32,018 nt of DNA from NCBI GenBank assembly GCA_023146675.1, contig JAGLBQ010000028.1, forward strand, positions 1-32,018, written 5' to 3'. Source of the stretch: Cocleimonas sp. GTDB taxonomy: Bacteria > Pseudomonadota > Gammaproteobacteria > Thiotrichales > Thiotrichaceae. The notes below the pieces were generated by a model. That model searched no databases and was not told the DNA's origin. It saw nothing but the letters and a program-made list of their open reading frames with translations. Positions 1 through 7,013 of the stretch are shown in pieces. Position numbers and translations under genes: made by a program. Positions within the stretch are counted from its first letter, which is position 1. Every line of letters starts with the position of its first letter.

Positions 1-607
1 TATCGGTATCAAGTGGCACTCCCGTGTTATCACCAACCTCAGTGGCATCATCAAGACCATCACCATCGGTATCCTTTTCTAGTGGATTGGTATTAATAGC
101 GCCTTCAAGTAGAGTGGGGAGGTTATCGTTATCATCATCATCATCAAGTGCATTGATTTTACCATCACCATCTGTATCCGTTGCTGCACTTGGTTCCTCA
201 CCCACTTCTTCATTGTCAGGGATACCATCGCCATCGCTATCGGTTTTGTTTGGATTTGTTTTTAATGTGGCTTCTTCATCATCAGTTAGCCCATCACCAT
301 CACTATCAACCGCCTCTTTAGGCTCTGTTGAATCTGTGCTATTTACTTGTTGTGCGTCTTCTTTTTCTGCACTCTTGGTTTTACTTTCATCCTTTGTTTC
401 TACTTCTACTTCTACTTCTTTTTCATCTTCTTTTTTCTCCCCTTCTGGAATGCTAGGAGTAGCTGTTGAAGCTGGGTGCATTGTGCTGGTAGTACTTAGT
501 ATTTTATTTGAATCACAGAAGCCTTTTATTTTGCAGGTATAATACCACCAGCTACCAAGCGCCCATATGGCGGCTAGAATAAGTAGAATAAGTACACGTT
601 TGTTCAT
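1..607 (-). CDS. Membrane-anchored protein with thrombospondin type-3-like Ca-binding repeats (partial, 3' end beyond window)
   Basis: Reading the minus strand from the ATG at 607 gives an open frame with no stop up to the window edge, so the C-terminus is missing. It starts with a membrane segment (residues about 4-22, MNKRVLILLILAAIWALGSW) followed by WWYTCKIKGFC. Next is a Glu/Lys/Thr-rich linker (about 40-95), then repeated Asp-rich motifs of the form DSDGDGLTDDEE, DSDGDGIPDNEE, DTDGDGKINALDDDDD and DTDGDGLDD. These are typical of thrombospondin type-3 repeats, which bind calcium in extracytoplasmic proteins. The hydrophobic-WWY-CxIKGFC start followed by a linker resembles OmpA-family proteins, so a C-terminal OmpA peptidoglycan-binding domain may lie beyond the edge; that part is inference. 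The opposite strand has an open frame here that is only a low-complexity shadow. Confidence 0.8.
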   Translation of the reverse strand, partial: MNKRVLILLILAAIWALGSWWYYTCKIKGFCDSNKILSTTSTMHPASTATPSIPEGEKKEDEKEVEVEVETKDESKTKSAEKEDAQQVNSTDSTEPKEAVDSDGDGLTDDEEATLKTNPNKTDSDGDGIPDNEEVGEEPSAATDTDGDGKINALDDDDDNDNLPTLLEGAINTNPLEKDTDGDGLDDATEVGDNTGVPLDTD

Positions 608-742
608 GAGCATTGGCTCCTTTGAGGATGACACGATTTTGATAATTGTTGTGTTAAGTAGGGGGATTTAAACAGGCTGTAGTTATAGCATGTTTTTAAT
701 AAATTATGCCAACTATATGAATAATTAGCTATTTTGTATATT

Positions 743-1285
743 TTATTGGCTATTAGCTGAGTTTATTTTCTTATATTCTGAGTCTTCAAATGTTATGCGT
801 TGAATAGAAAGATGATGAATCCAATAACTAAGCCCCATCGTTAGTAGTACCGCTGTTGCAAAGGCATACAAGCCATAATGAATTTCAATTTTTGCCAGCG
901 CCCCCAGTTTTACTGAAACAAGTAATAGCGCAACGACGAAAACATCAAGCATTGACCATTTGCCTATTATTTCTATCACATGCAAAGACTTGTCAAGTAG
1001 AGAGCCACGAGAATAGTCAACATTTAAGATAAGCAGTAGGTTGGCTATTTTAATAACAGGGACGCAGAGGCTAAACAAGGTAATGATAATAAATAAAAAC
1101 CATTCTTGATCTGCATAAAACTGTTTCACGGTTGATAGTAGTGACACTGTATTTTCAAGAAAACTAAATTTAATCAATGTCAGTAAGGGGGCAGTTATAG
1201 CAATAACCAGTATCCCTAGTGCCGCCAACAATAATAAATTGATGATAATTGCTTGTTTTGGAAAATGACGTATCAGTGATTTCAT
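743..1285 (-). CDS. PqiA-like (paraquat-inducible protein A family) inner-membrane protein
   Basis: The 180-residue product has four hydrophobic segments (about 14-36, 62-86, 108-132, 138-158). The signature GKWSMLDVFVVALLLVSVKL at about 108-127 matches the conserved core of the PqiA domain (GxWSMLDVFVVA). It is a single-domain version, shorter than the two-domain E. coli PqiA, as in many stand-alone PqiA-like proteins. In PqiABC the family works with MCE proteins in lipid movement across the envelope; no MCE gene is visible here. The gene begins 8 bases after the end of the AraC-type regulator relic and has a GGATAACA leader before ATG, so the two were probably one transcript. Confidence 0.85.
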   Translation of the reverse strand: MKSLIRHFPKQAIIINLLLLAALGILVIAITAPLLTLIKFSFLENTVSLLSTVKQFYADQEWFLFIIITLFSLCVPVIKIANLLLILNVDYSRGSLLDKSLHVIEIIGKWSMLDVFVVALLLVSVKLGALAKIEIHYGLYAFATAVLLTMGLSYWIHHLSIQRITFEDSEYKKINSANSQ

Positions 1286-1293
1286 TGTTATCC

Positions 1294-1864
1294 TTATTGT
1301 TTTTTTCTAAATTGTCCAGGCGCCAGTCCTGTGATTTCTTTAAAAGCATTATAAAAATTTGACTGCGAGATAAATCCTACCGATAAACCGATAGAAAAAA
1401 CGGATGCAGTTGGCTTATTGATTAATTGTTGCTTTGCTTCTGTAATGCGATATTCGCGTATAAAGCGTGAAAAGCCTTTTATTTAATTTGCTATTGATTA
1501 ACTCAGATAGTTGGTGCGATGTTAGCTTTAGCAATGTTGCAATTTCTGCAAGATTAATATTTTCATTAATATACAATTTTTCTTGCTCCATTAGTTGCTT
1601 TAAATCCGCTAATGTCTTATCACAATCTATATGCTTTAATGTAGAAGTAGCATAAGTCACCTGCGCCGCTTCTTCTACTTCTATGGTGATATTTGGGGAG
1701 CGTATCAAGGTTAAATCGGCAATAAAAAAACAAACAACATAAGCACTCCCCATTAAAAATGCCAAAGGTTGGGCACTATGCGCAATCGCAAGCAATAAGG
1801 CGCTGAAAATTGAGAATATGATAGTGAAGATGGCAAGTGTTTGCATTTTAATGAGTCTAACCAT
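1294..1864 (-). pseudogene. AraC-type helix-turn-helix regulator with membrane N-terminus, frameshifted
   Basis: From the ATG at 1864 (a GTG at 1882 is also possible) the frame encodes two membrane segments, a linker and the first half of an AraC HTH domain (INLAEIATLLKLTSHQLSEL). It then turns into nonsense and stops near 1415. Moving one base forward at the AAATAAAAGG tract near 1478 restores the rest of the domain: FSRFIREYRITEAKQQL, then GLSVGFISQSNFYNAFKEIT and TGLAPGQFRKKQ, stop at 1294. These are hallmark AraC C-terminal motifs, so the shift lies within one gene. Membrane-AraC regulators usually carry about seven helices; only two remain, and only 26 bases separate its start from the divergent transporter gene. 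Decay is the likeliest reading; a sequencing error at the A-run would explain the frameshift but not the short N-terminus. Confidence 0.85.
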
Positions 1865-1890
1865 GAAACAGATAAAATACACGAAAAAAT

Positions 1891-2646
1891 ATGCAAGAAA
1901 TAATTAATCAATTCAGCACACTGCAACTTATATCTATTGTTCTGATTTTTATTTGGACAGGTTTTGTGCGCACAGGAATAGGTTTTGGTGGTGCTGCTTT
2001 GGGTTTGCCATTACTACTATTAGTTGATGGAAATCCCCTTTTCTTTTTGCCGATTATAGGCGCGCATCTGTTATTTTTCACCTCTTTAACACTGAGCAGT
2101 CGTATTCACAATGTTAATTGGTCCGTTGTTGGTAGCGTGATGGCGGTAATTATTATTCCCAAGTTCATCGGTATTCTTGGATTATTTAGTTTGCCAACAC
2201 ATATTTTGACCATTATGGTGTTTTTAATCACCTTATTTTACGGGTTGACATGGTTATTTAATTACACCATTAGCAGTCAGTCCAAATGGGTTGATGGGTT
2301 TTTATTGGTATTAGGTGGCTATGTAAGTGGCACATCATTAGTGGGAGCACCCTTGATAGCGGCTGTTGTGATGCGCTATGTCAAGAAGACAGAGCTTAGA
2401 GAGACGCTGTTTATCTTATGGTTTATTTTAGTGTTCTTTAAAATGGGTACCTTCGTTGCCTATGATGTACCTTTAAACTGGCAAGCAGCGTTATGGCTCT
2501 TACCATTTGCTGCGATTGGGCATTTTGCAGGTTTAAAAGCGCATGAGTACTTAGTACACTCTGATTCAACTGTTTTTCACCGTGTTTTAGGTTTGGGTTT
2601 GATTGTTGTATCAAGCATTGGTTTGGTAAAGATTATAGGGTCATAA
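1891..2646 (+). CDS. TauE/SafE-family anion exporter/permease
   Basis: A 251-residue polytopic membrane protein with about seven to eight hydrophobic helices. The first conserved block, TGIGFGGAALGLPLLLL (about 28-44), matches the Gly-rich start of the TauE/SafE (former DUF81) family, and the second internal repeat has GGYVSGTSLVGAPLIAAVVM (about 142-161). Family members move sulfite, sulfoacetate, taurine-linked or other organic anions across the inner membrane; the substrate cannot be read from sequence. The start is the ATG at 1891, with no clear Shine-Dalgarno sequence in front. The gene is followed after 3 bases by a VOC gene, suggesting co-transcription. Confidence 0.9.
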   Translation: MQEIINQFSTLQLISIVLIFIWTGFVRTGIGFGGAALGLPLLLLVDGNPLFFLPIIGAHLLFFTSLTLSSRIHNVNWSVVGSVMAVIIIPKFIGILGLFSLPTHILTIMVFLITLFYGLTWLFNYTISSQSKWVDGFLLVLGGYVSGTSLVGAPLIAAVVMRYVKKTELRETLFILWFILVFFKMGTFVAYDVPLNWQAALWLLPFAAIGHFAGLKAHEYLVHSDSTVFHRVLGLGLIVVSSIGLVKIIGS

Positions 2647-2649
2647 ATT

Positions 2650-3021
2650 ATGAGTTTTTTAGGATTTCATCATGCCAGTATGATAGTTGCTGATACAGAG
2701 CGCGCATTGGTATTTTATCATAAAATATTGGGGTTGCAGATTGCTTCTGACCGACCTGACCTTGCCTTTTCTGGCGCATGGTTGACCATTACGGAGCAAC
2801 AACAGATCCATTTGTTGGAAGTACCTAATCCAGATCCATTAAAAAGACCAAAGCATGGTGGGCGTGATCGGCATGTAGCATTACGGGTGAGTGATGTAGA
2901 AAGTTTACGTTTGCGTCTAGAAGCAAATGAAATAGCCTATACGGTGAGTAAGTCAGGCAGAAAAGCGCTTTTTTGTCGAGACTTTGATGGCAACACACTA
3001 GAATTTATCGAATCTATTTAA
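2650..3021 (+). CDS. VOC (glyoxalase/bleomycin-resistance) superfamily protein
   Basis: A 123-residue single VOC module with two beta-alpha-beta-beta-beta repeats. Visible features are the N-terminal FHHASMIVADTERALVFYHKILGL with a putative metal-ligand His (residue 7 or 8), a second candidate ligand in RHVALRVSD, and the terminal Glu in GNTLEFIE, which sits where metal-binding Glu residues occur. The family covers glyoxalases, ring-cleaving dioxygenases and thiol-transfer resistance enzymes. The short HxxxE pattern fits a small metalloenzyme, but substrate is unknown. It is spaced 3 bases after the TauE-type gene and its stop lies 15 bases before the ATG of the next gene, consistent with one operon. 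Confidence 0.85.
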   Translation: MSFLGFHHASMIVADTERALVFYHKILGLQIASDRPDLAFSGAWLTITEQQQIHLLEVPNPDPLKRPKHGGRDRHVALRVSDVESLRLRLEANEIAYTVSKSGRKALFCRDFDGNTLEFIESI

Positions 3022-3036
3022 TTGGGCTTTAAGCAA

Positions 3037-3513
3037 ATGAAACCAACGGAAATAAAACTAACTAAACCACAGATAGAAACGTTGCAGAATGATCCTTTTT
3101 ATAAGGCCTATAAAGGAAAATTTTCAGGGATCTTACGTTGGCATCAGCTTGATGAGTTATGGACGGAATTAACCAATAAAAAGCAAGATGATTGGTATGT
3201 ATATGCGGTTGGAGAGCAGCCTCCACAGAAGACTGTTAGTGCTGAAAAGCTAGTGACTTTCATTCAGGAGCTAGATCAGCTACTTCGTCGGGAACATGAC
3301 GAGGATTACTGTGGCATTGTCTATGCTGACAGCCATAAGGAGCCTGCATTTATAAAGGTATTTGATCCTAACAATCTTGGGACAGCTTGTGGATCAAGTG
3401 GCATACCTCCTTTACCAGGCTGGATTTTATCAAAAATAAAACCAGTCAATTTACCCTCTGCTTTTCCGCAACCAAGGAATAGAAAGAGATGGTGGAAATA
3501 TTTATTTGGATAA
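3037..3513 (+). CDS. Conserved hypothetical protein with CGSSG/PPLPGW motif
   Basis: A soluble protein of 158 residues without signal peptide or membrane segment. I chose the ATG at 3037 over an in-frame TTG at 3022. The middle part reads DDWYVYAVGE, then an acidic helix ending in LLRREHDEDYCGIVYAD. A C-terminal block follows: IKVFDPNNLGTACGSSG followed by PPLPGWILS. I recall similar uncharacterised proteins in gammaproteobacteria with the same DEDYCGIVY and FDPNNLG-CGSSG-PGW blocks, but know of no function. It ends in a basic tail (RNRKRWWKYLFG). The stop codon lies inside one arm of a 12-bp inverted repeat that spans the gap to the next gene. Confidence 0.8.
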   Translation: MKPTEIKLTKPQIETLQNDPFYKAYKGKFSGILRWHQLDELWTELTNKKQDDWYVYAVGEQPPQKTVSAEKLVTFIQELDQLLRREHDEDYCGIVYADSHKEPAFIKVFDPNNLGTACGSSGIPPLPGWILSKIKPVNLPSAFPQPRNRKRWWKYLFG

Positions 3514-3553
3514 GTTAGCTAGAATGCTATCACTGGGTTCATTATCCAAATAA
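3502..3553. repeat. 12-bp perfect inverted repeat around the end of the conserved hypothetical gene
   Basis: TTATTTGGATAA at 3502-3513, which includes the stop codon, is matched by its exact reverse complement TTATCCAAATAA at 3542-3553. The loop is 28 bases, with a small inner TAGC/GCTA stem. No T-tract follows. The second arm ends a few bases before the AAAGGA ribosome-binding site of the next gene, so the structure could act as a transcript end, a processing site or a control of translation. Confidence 0.6.
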
Positions 3554-3577
3554 GACAATCAAAGGATGAATGGACTG

Positions 3578-4681
3578 ATGTTACAAAGGGAAATGGATAG
3601 TACGGTTGATTATGGAATACCACTGATTGAACCAAAAAAAGGATTTTTAGAGAAGCTTTTTAAAACAGATTCAAAATCTAAGCTGAAGGATAAAATCCCC
3701 ACTATTACCCGAAAAGCAAACCATAGCGTCAGTGATAGGGTTTTAAATACCGTATCAAAAAAAGCTTTAACATGGGGTTGGTTGAAATATCTAGGTCGAT
3801 TAGGCGTACCCGCCCAAGTTCTTAGTATCGTTGCATTTGGAACCTTATTAGGTGCTGCCTATGCAGTCACTATGCAAACAGGAAATAGACAATTAGTAGA
3901 AGGTGATCTTTCCGTAGGTAGCACGTCCGCGCCTCAGGAAAATATTGCGCTGCTAGAACAGACTCCAGCACCCGTCGTAATGCAAGTAGAGCCTGAGCTT
4001 CAGTCGCAGAAAATAGAGCGGGAAGCTATCTTTCAACAGATTTTGCCTGTAGCTTCATTAGAGCAAGATGTAGAGTCTATTATAGAATCAGAGGAGATAG
4101 GGCTGAAAGAAAAGGATGTAACTGATCCAAGCCATGAGATTACTACGCAAACAAGAGAGGGGCAATTCACAGAAGGAGAGTTGTCAGTAGCGGATACGGA
4201 TAGCATACCTGATCTTCAGGAAGATGCTTTGTTGTTAGAGCAGAAAATACAGAAGAAGGAAGCTATTTCACAACAGACTTCCTCTATCGCTTTATTGGAA
4301 CAAGATCTGGGATCTATTATAGAATCAGAAGCGACAGAATTTAACGTAATAGATGTGACTGAATCAAACTTAATGCTTTCTCTCAATAGTTCTATTGATG
4401 AACTTCAAAAAACAGTTAACTCTCCAAAAAGTCTTAGCCCAGAAGAGTCAGACTCAAGAGAAAGCGCACCAACAGAAGTGATAACTTCAGAGCTAAATAA
4501 ATATGATCAAAAAAGAATCAAAGAATTACAGCAACAAATACTGTCAGTGAAACAAAAAACAGCAAAATACGACCAGAGTAATCTGCGCTTAGAAGGAAAG
4601 TTAGAGCTGTTGACTGTTAAAAATAGGGCGCTGTCAAATCAGTTACGTCAACTTGATGATTTGTTTGATTCATTAAAATAG
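3578..4681 (+). CDS. Single-pass membrane protein with internally duplicated periplasmic region and C-terminal coiled coil
   Basis: I do not recognise the family. The frame opens at an ATG at 3566, but AAAGGA at 3561-3566 sits too close to that ATG and about 11 bases before the ATG at 3578, so I prefer 3578 (367 residues). Counting from 3566, a basic cytoplasmic part (1-80) is followed by one transmembrane helix (about 82-103, VPAQVLSIVAFGTLLGAAYA). Two imperfect copies of an acidic ~90-residue unit follow (about 105-187 and 196-266). Shared blocks are VEGDLSV/TEGELSV, ALLEQ/LLLEQ and LEQDVESIIESE/LEQDLGSIIESE. The last ~60 residues form a coiled coil (KRIKELQQQILSVKQKTAKY). A role as an envelope scaffold is possible but not shown. 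Confidence 0.75.
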   Translation: MLQREMDSTVDYGIPLIEPKKGFLEKLFKTDSKSKLKDKIPTITRKANHSVSDRVLNTVSKKALTWGWLKYLGRLGVPAQVLSIVAFGTLLGAAYAVTMQTGNRQLVEGDLSVGSTSAPQENIALLEQTPAPVVMQVEPELQSQKIEREAIFQQILPVASLEQDVESIIESEEIGLKEKDVTDPSHEITTQTREGQFTEGELSVADTDSIPDLQEDALLLEQKIQKKEAISQQTSSIALLEQDLGSIIESEATEFNVIDVTESNLMLSLNSSIDELQKTVNSPKSLSPEESDSRESAPTEVITSELNKYDQKRIKELQQQILSVKQKTAKYDQSNLRLEGKLELLTVKNRALSNQLRQLDDLFDSLK

Positions 4682-4704
4682 CATTATCAATTAGAAAACT
4701 ACAG

Positions 4705-4718
4705 ACGGCTAGAGCCGT
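4705..4718. other. Short GC-rich palindrome between genes
   Basis: ACGGCT-AG-AGCCGT is a perfect 6-bp inverted repeat, flanked on both sides by the direct repeat TACAG. It lies 24 bases after the stop of the coiled-coil protein and about 60 bases before the thioredoxin-like gene. It may be a weak transcript-end hairpin; no T-run follows. Confidence 0.4.
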
Positions 4719-4778
4719 TACAGAATCTACGTTATAGTCACTCCTTTATTTTTAGCAACACTTTTAGGAGAAAAAACT

Positions 4779-5846
4779 ATGCATGCACTATTATCTGTAC
4801 TATCTATCGTTATGATTACTTTGCTAATGATCTCTCCCTTAGAGTCTAAAGAAAACAAGGGGGAGCCTATAGGAAAATATACGGGTGCTAAAACAGCAAC
4901 TCATCCTAGTTGGTTTAAAGAAAGTTTTCTAGATCTGGAAGAAGATATTGCGGATTCAGCAGAGCAGGGCAAACGCTTGGTGGTTTATTTTTGGCAACCA
5001 GGTTGTCCTTATTGCGCTCAGCTTTGGGATGATAATTTTGCGCAGCAGGATATAGTAGATACTTTCCGTAAAAATTTTGAAATTATTGCGATTAATATGT
5101 GGGGTAATCGTGAGGTAGTGAGTGTGGGGGGTAATGACTATACAGAAAAATCATTTGCTGAAGCCTTATCAGTCGCTTATACGCCGACGCTATTTTTCTT
5201 TGATGAAAATAAAAAAGTGGCGTTAAAGCTAGAAGGTTATGTACCACCCGAAAATTTTCGTTTGGCATTACAGTATGTCTCGCAGCATAAAGAAAAAGAG
5301 GGTAATTATGCTAATTTTGTTGCTACAAACAAGGGTAATGATAAAAATAACGAGGGTAAATTACAGTCTGAATCCTATTTTTCTAAGCCCGCGTATCAAC
5401 TGCATATTAGTCATCTAAGTGAGGAGGATAAAGGTAAATATCAGGTGGTCTTTTTTGAAAAGCCTGACTGTAAAAATTGCGATCTATTGCATCAAAAAAC
5501 ATTGCAAGATAAAGAAACCATTACGTTAGTTAAGCAATTTAAATCAATCCAATTAAATCGTTTTGCAGATACTAAGGTGATTACGCCTGCAGGAAAGCAT
5601 ACAACCGCGAAAGAATGGGCAACGCAGTTAAATATTACTTATTTACCTGCAATGGTGTTTTTTGATCCCGAAGGAAAAGAAGTAATGCGGATTGATGCAC
5701 AAATGCGTAGTTTTCATGTCCAATCTGTTTTTGATTATGTGTTGAGCGAAGCTTATAAAACAGAGTTGAATTTTCAGCGCTATATTTCTGAGCGTGCTGA
5801 TAAGATTCGAGAAAAGGGGAAAGATGTTAATATTTGGCAGTATTAA
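4779..5846 (+). CDS. Exported tandem thioredoxin-fold protein (two CxxC domains, SoxW-like)
   Basis: A 355-residue protein with an N-terminal signal sequence (about 1-22) and an AGGAG ribosome-binding site. The first thioredoxin-like domain (about 45-170) has FWQPGCPYCAQLWDDNF with the redox pair C76-P-Y-C79 and a cis-proline in YTPTLFFFD. The second (about 205-330) has FFEKPDCKNCDLLHQ with C231-K-N-C234 and cis-Pro in YLPAMVFFDPEG. This suits a periplasmic thiol-disulfide protein; the first domain resembles SoxW and related thioredoxins that reduce partner proteins. CPYC is a glutaredoxin-like dithiol sequence, and CKNC is unusual. Two complete redox centres in one chain suggest relay or isomerase-like activity, which is inference. 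A lytic transglycosylase follows. Confidence 0.85.
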   Translation: MHALLSVLSIVMITLLMISPLESKENKGEPIGKYTGAKTATHPSWFKESFLDLEEDIADSAEQGKRLVVYFWQPGCPYCAQLWDDNFAQQDIVDTFRKNFEIIAINMWGNREVVSVGGNDYTEKSFAEALSVAYTPTLFFFDENKKVALKLEGYVPPENFRLALQYVSQHKEKEGNYANFVATNKGNDKNNEGKLQSESYFSKPAYQLHISHLSEEDKGKYQVVFFEKPDCKNCDLLHQKTLQDKETITLVKQFKSIQLNRFADTKVITPAGKHTTAKEWATQLNITYLPAMVFFDPEGKEVMRIDAQMRSFHVQSVFDYVLSEAYKTELNFQRYISERADKIREKGKDVNIWQY

Positions 5847-5951
5847 TTTTTTGAATAAAGTAGAATGCAGCATAAGTGGTTATTAAACTTATTAATATAT
5901 TTTAATATTATAAATTACCACCTCCTTTTAGTTTTTGGTTACACTTATTCG

Positions 5952-7004
5952 ATGAAGTTAATACATACAATTATTGCGTTTATATTCACCTCTTTACTGG
6001 CTAATACTGCTATTGCTGTGCCGCATCAAAAGCAGGTCATGTTGTCAGCAATGAGTCCATCCGCTTTGCCTGAAAAGAAAAAGAAAGCGAAAAAAAGATA
6101 CAGAGGTAGTTCTTGTTTAAGAAGTGTTGATACCGTTAGGCGTAAAGCGCGCGAGATAGATTTTATTATCAATAAAAGTGCACAGCGATACTCTGTTGAT
6201 GCTAATTTGATTAGAGCAGTGATTGCAGTTGAATCTTGTTATAACGCTCGTGCTGTTTCTCCAGCAGGAGCGCAAGGATTGATGCAGTTAATTCCTGCTA
6301 CGGCAGATCGTTTTGGTGTTACCAATAGTTTTGATGTAAAACAAAATATTAATGCAGGGACAAAATATTTACGTTTTTTATCTAAGCGTTTTAACGGTGA
6401 TTTGCGTAAAGTCACTGCGGGATATAATGCAGGAGAAGGAAGGGTTGATCAGTATAGTAGAGCGCCCTACAATGGTGTTCCACCGTATAAAGAAACACGT
6501 AATTATGTGAAAAATGTATTACGCATATACGGCGAATTATCGGGTAATTATGATCAAGCATCGCTCAATGTGGATGATGGCTTGGTGAATAGACATCCCG
6601 CTAGTTATAAAGGTATGTCTGCTGAAAAAAGAGCTATTTTAAGTAGAATACGTTCATTGGGCGTGAAATCTGCCTATCAGTCTCGGAAGAAATCGACCTA
6701 TCAATCTCGAAAGAGAGTAGCACCAAAAAGAAAGCTTCCTCCTCGGGCTATTAAAGCACAAGTAATACACAAGCCAGTTTATAAAAATGGACTAAGACTT
6801 GGCGGATATAGAAAGCCAGTATCAAGCATAAGCGAGCTTTCCCCCAGAAGACAACGCGCTATCACGAGATTAAAAGCATTGCAGAAAAAATTACACGTAA
6901 TAAATGCTAGATCTAACAAAACATACGCAACATTAGGAAAACCTGGAAGGAAAGGGTGGAAGACTAATCGTCAGAATGCACCGCAATTGTATAAAAGACG
7001 ATAA
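5952..7004 (+). CDS. Lytic transglycosylase (SLT domain) with long basic C-terminal tail
   Basis: The frame extends upstream to 5865, but the ATG at 5952 begins a clean signal peptide (MKLIHTIIAFIFTSLLANTA-IA), so I use that start (350 residues). The SLT/goose-lysozyme-like domain spans about 70-195. The catalytic Glu is E94 in AVESCYN, followed by GAQGLMQLIPATA and AGYNAGEG, the standard family motifs. Such enzymes cleave the MurNAc-GlcNAc bond in peptidoglycan, producing 1,6-anhydro ends. Residues about 210-350 form a Lys/Arg-rich, low-complexity tail with a short repeat (YQSRKKSTYQSRKR), longer than in most family members. It could bind the wall or other anionic polymers. No strong ribosome-binding site is visible at either start. 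Confidence 0.9.
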   Translation: MKLIHTIIAFIFTSLLANTAIAVPHQKQVMLSAMSPSALPEKKKKAKKRYRGSSCLRSVDTVRRKAREIDFIINKSAQRYSVDANLIRAVIAVESCYNARAVSPAGAQGLMQLIPATADRFGVTNSFDVKQNINAGTKYLRFLSKRFNGDLRKVTAGYNAGEGRVDQYSRAPYNGVPPYKETRNYVKNVLRIYGELSGNYDQASLNVDDGLVNRHPASYKGMSAEKRAILSRIRSLGVKSAYQSRKKSTYQSRKRVAPKRKLPPRAIKAQVIHKPVYKNGLRLGGYRKPVSSISELSPRRQRAITRLKALQKKLHVINARSNKTYATLGKPGRKGWKTNRQNAPQLYKRR

Positions 7005-7013
7005 TTAGAGTAT

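Noticed and set aside
24-542. Open plus-strand frame of 172 codons, Ser-rich
   Set aside because: It is the reverse reading of Asp-rich repeats in the minus-strand type-3 repeat protein; low complexity, no family signs.
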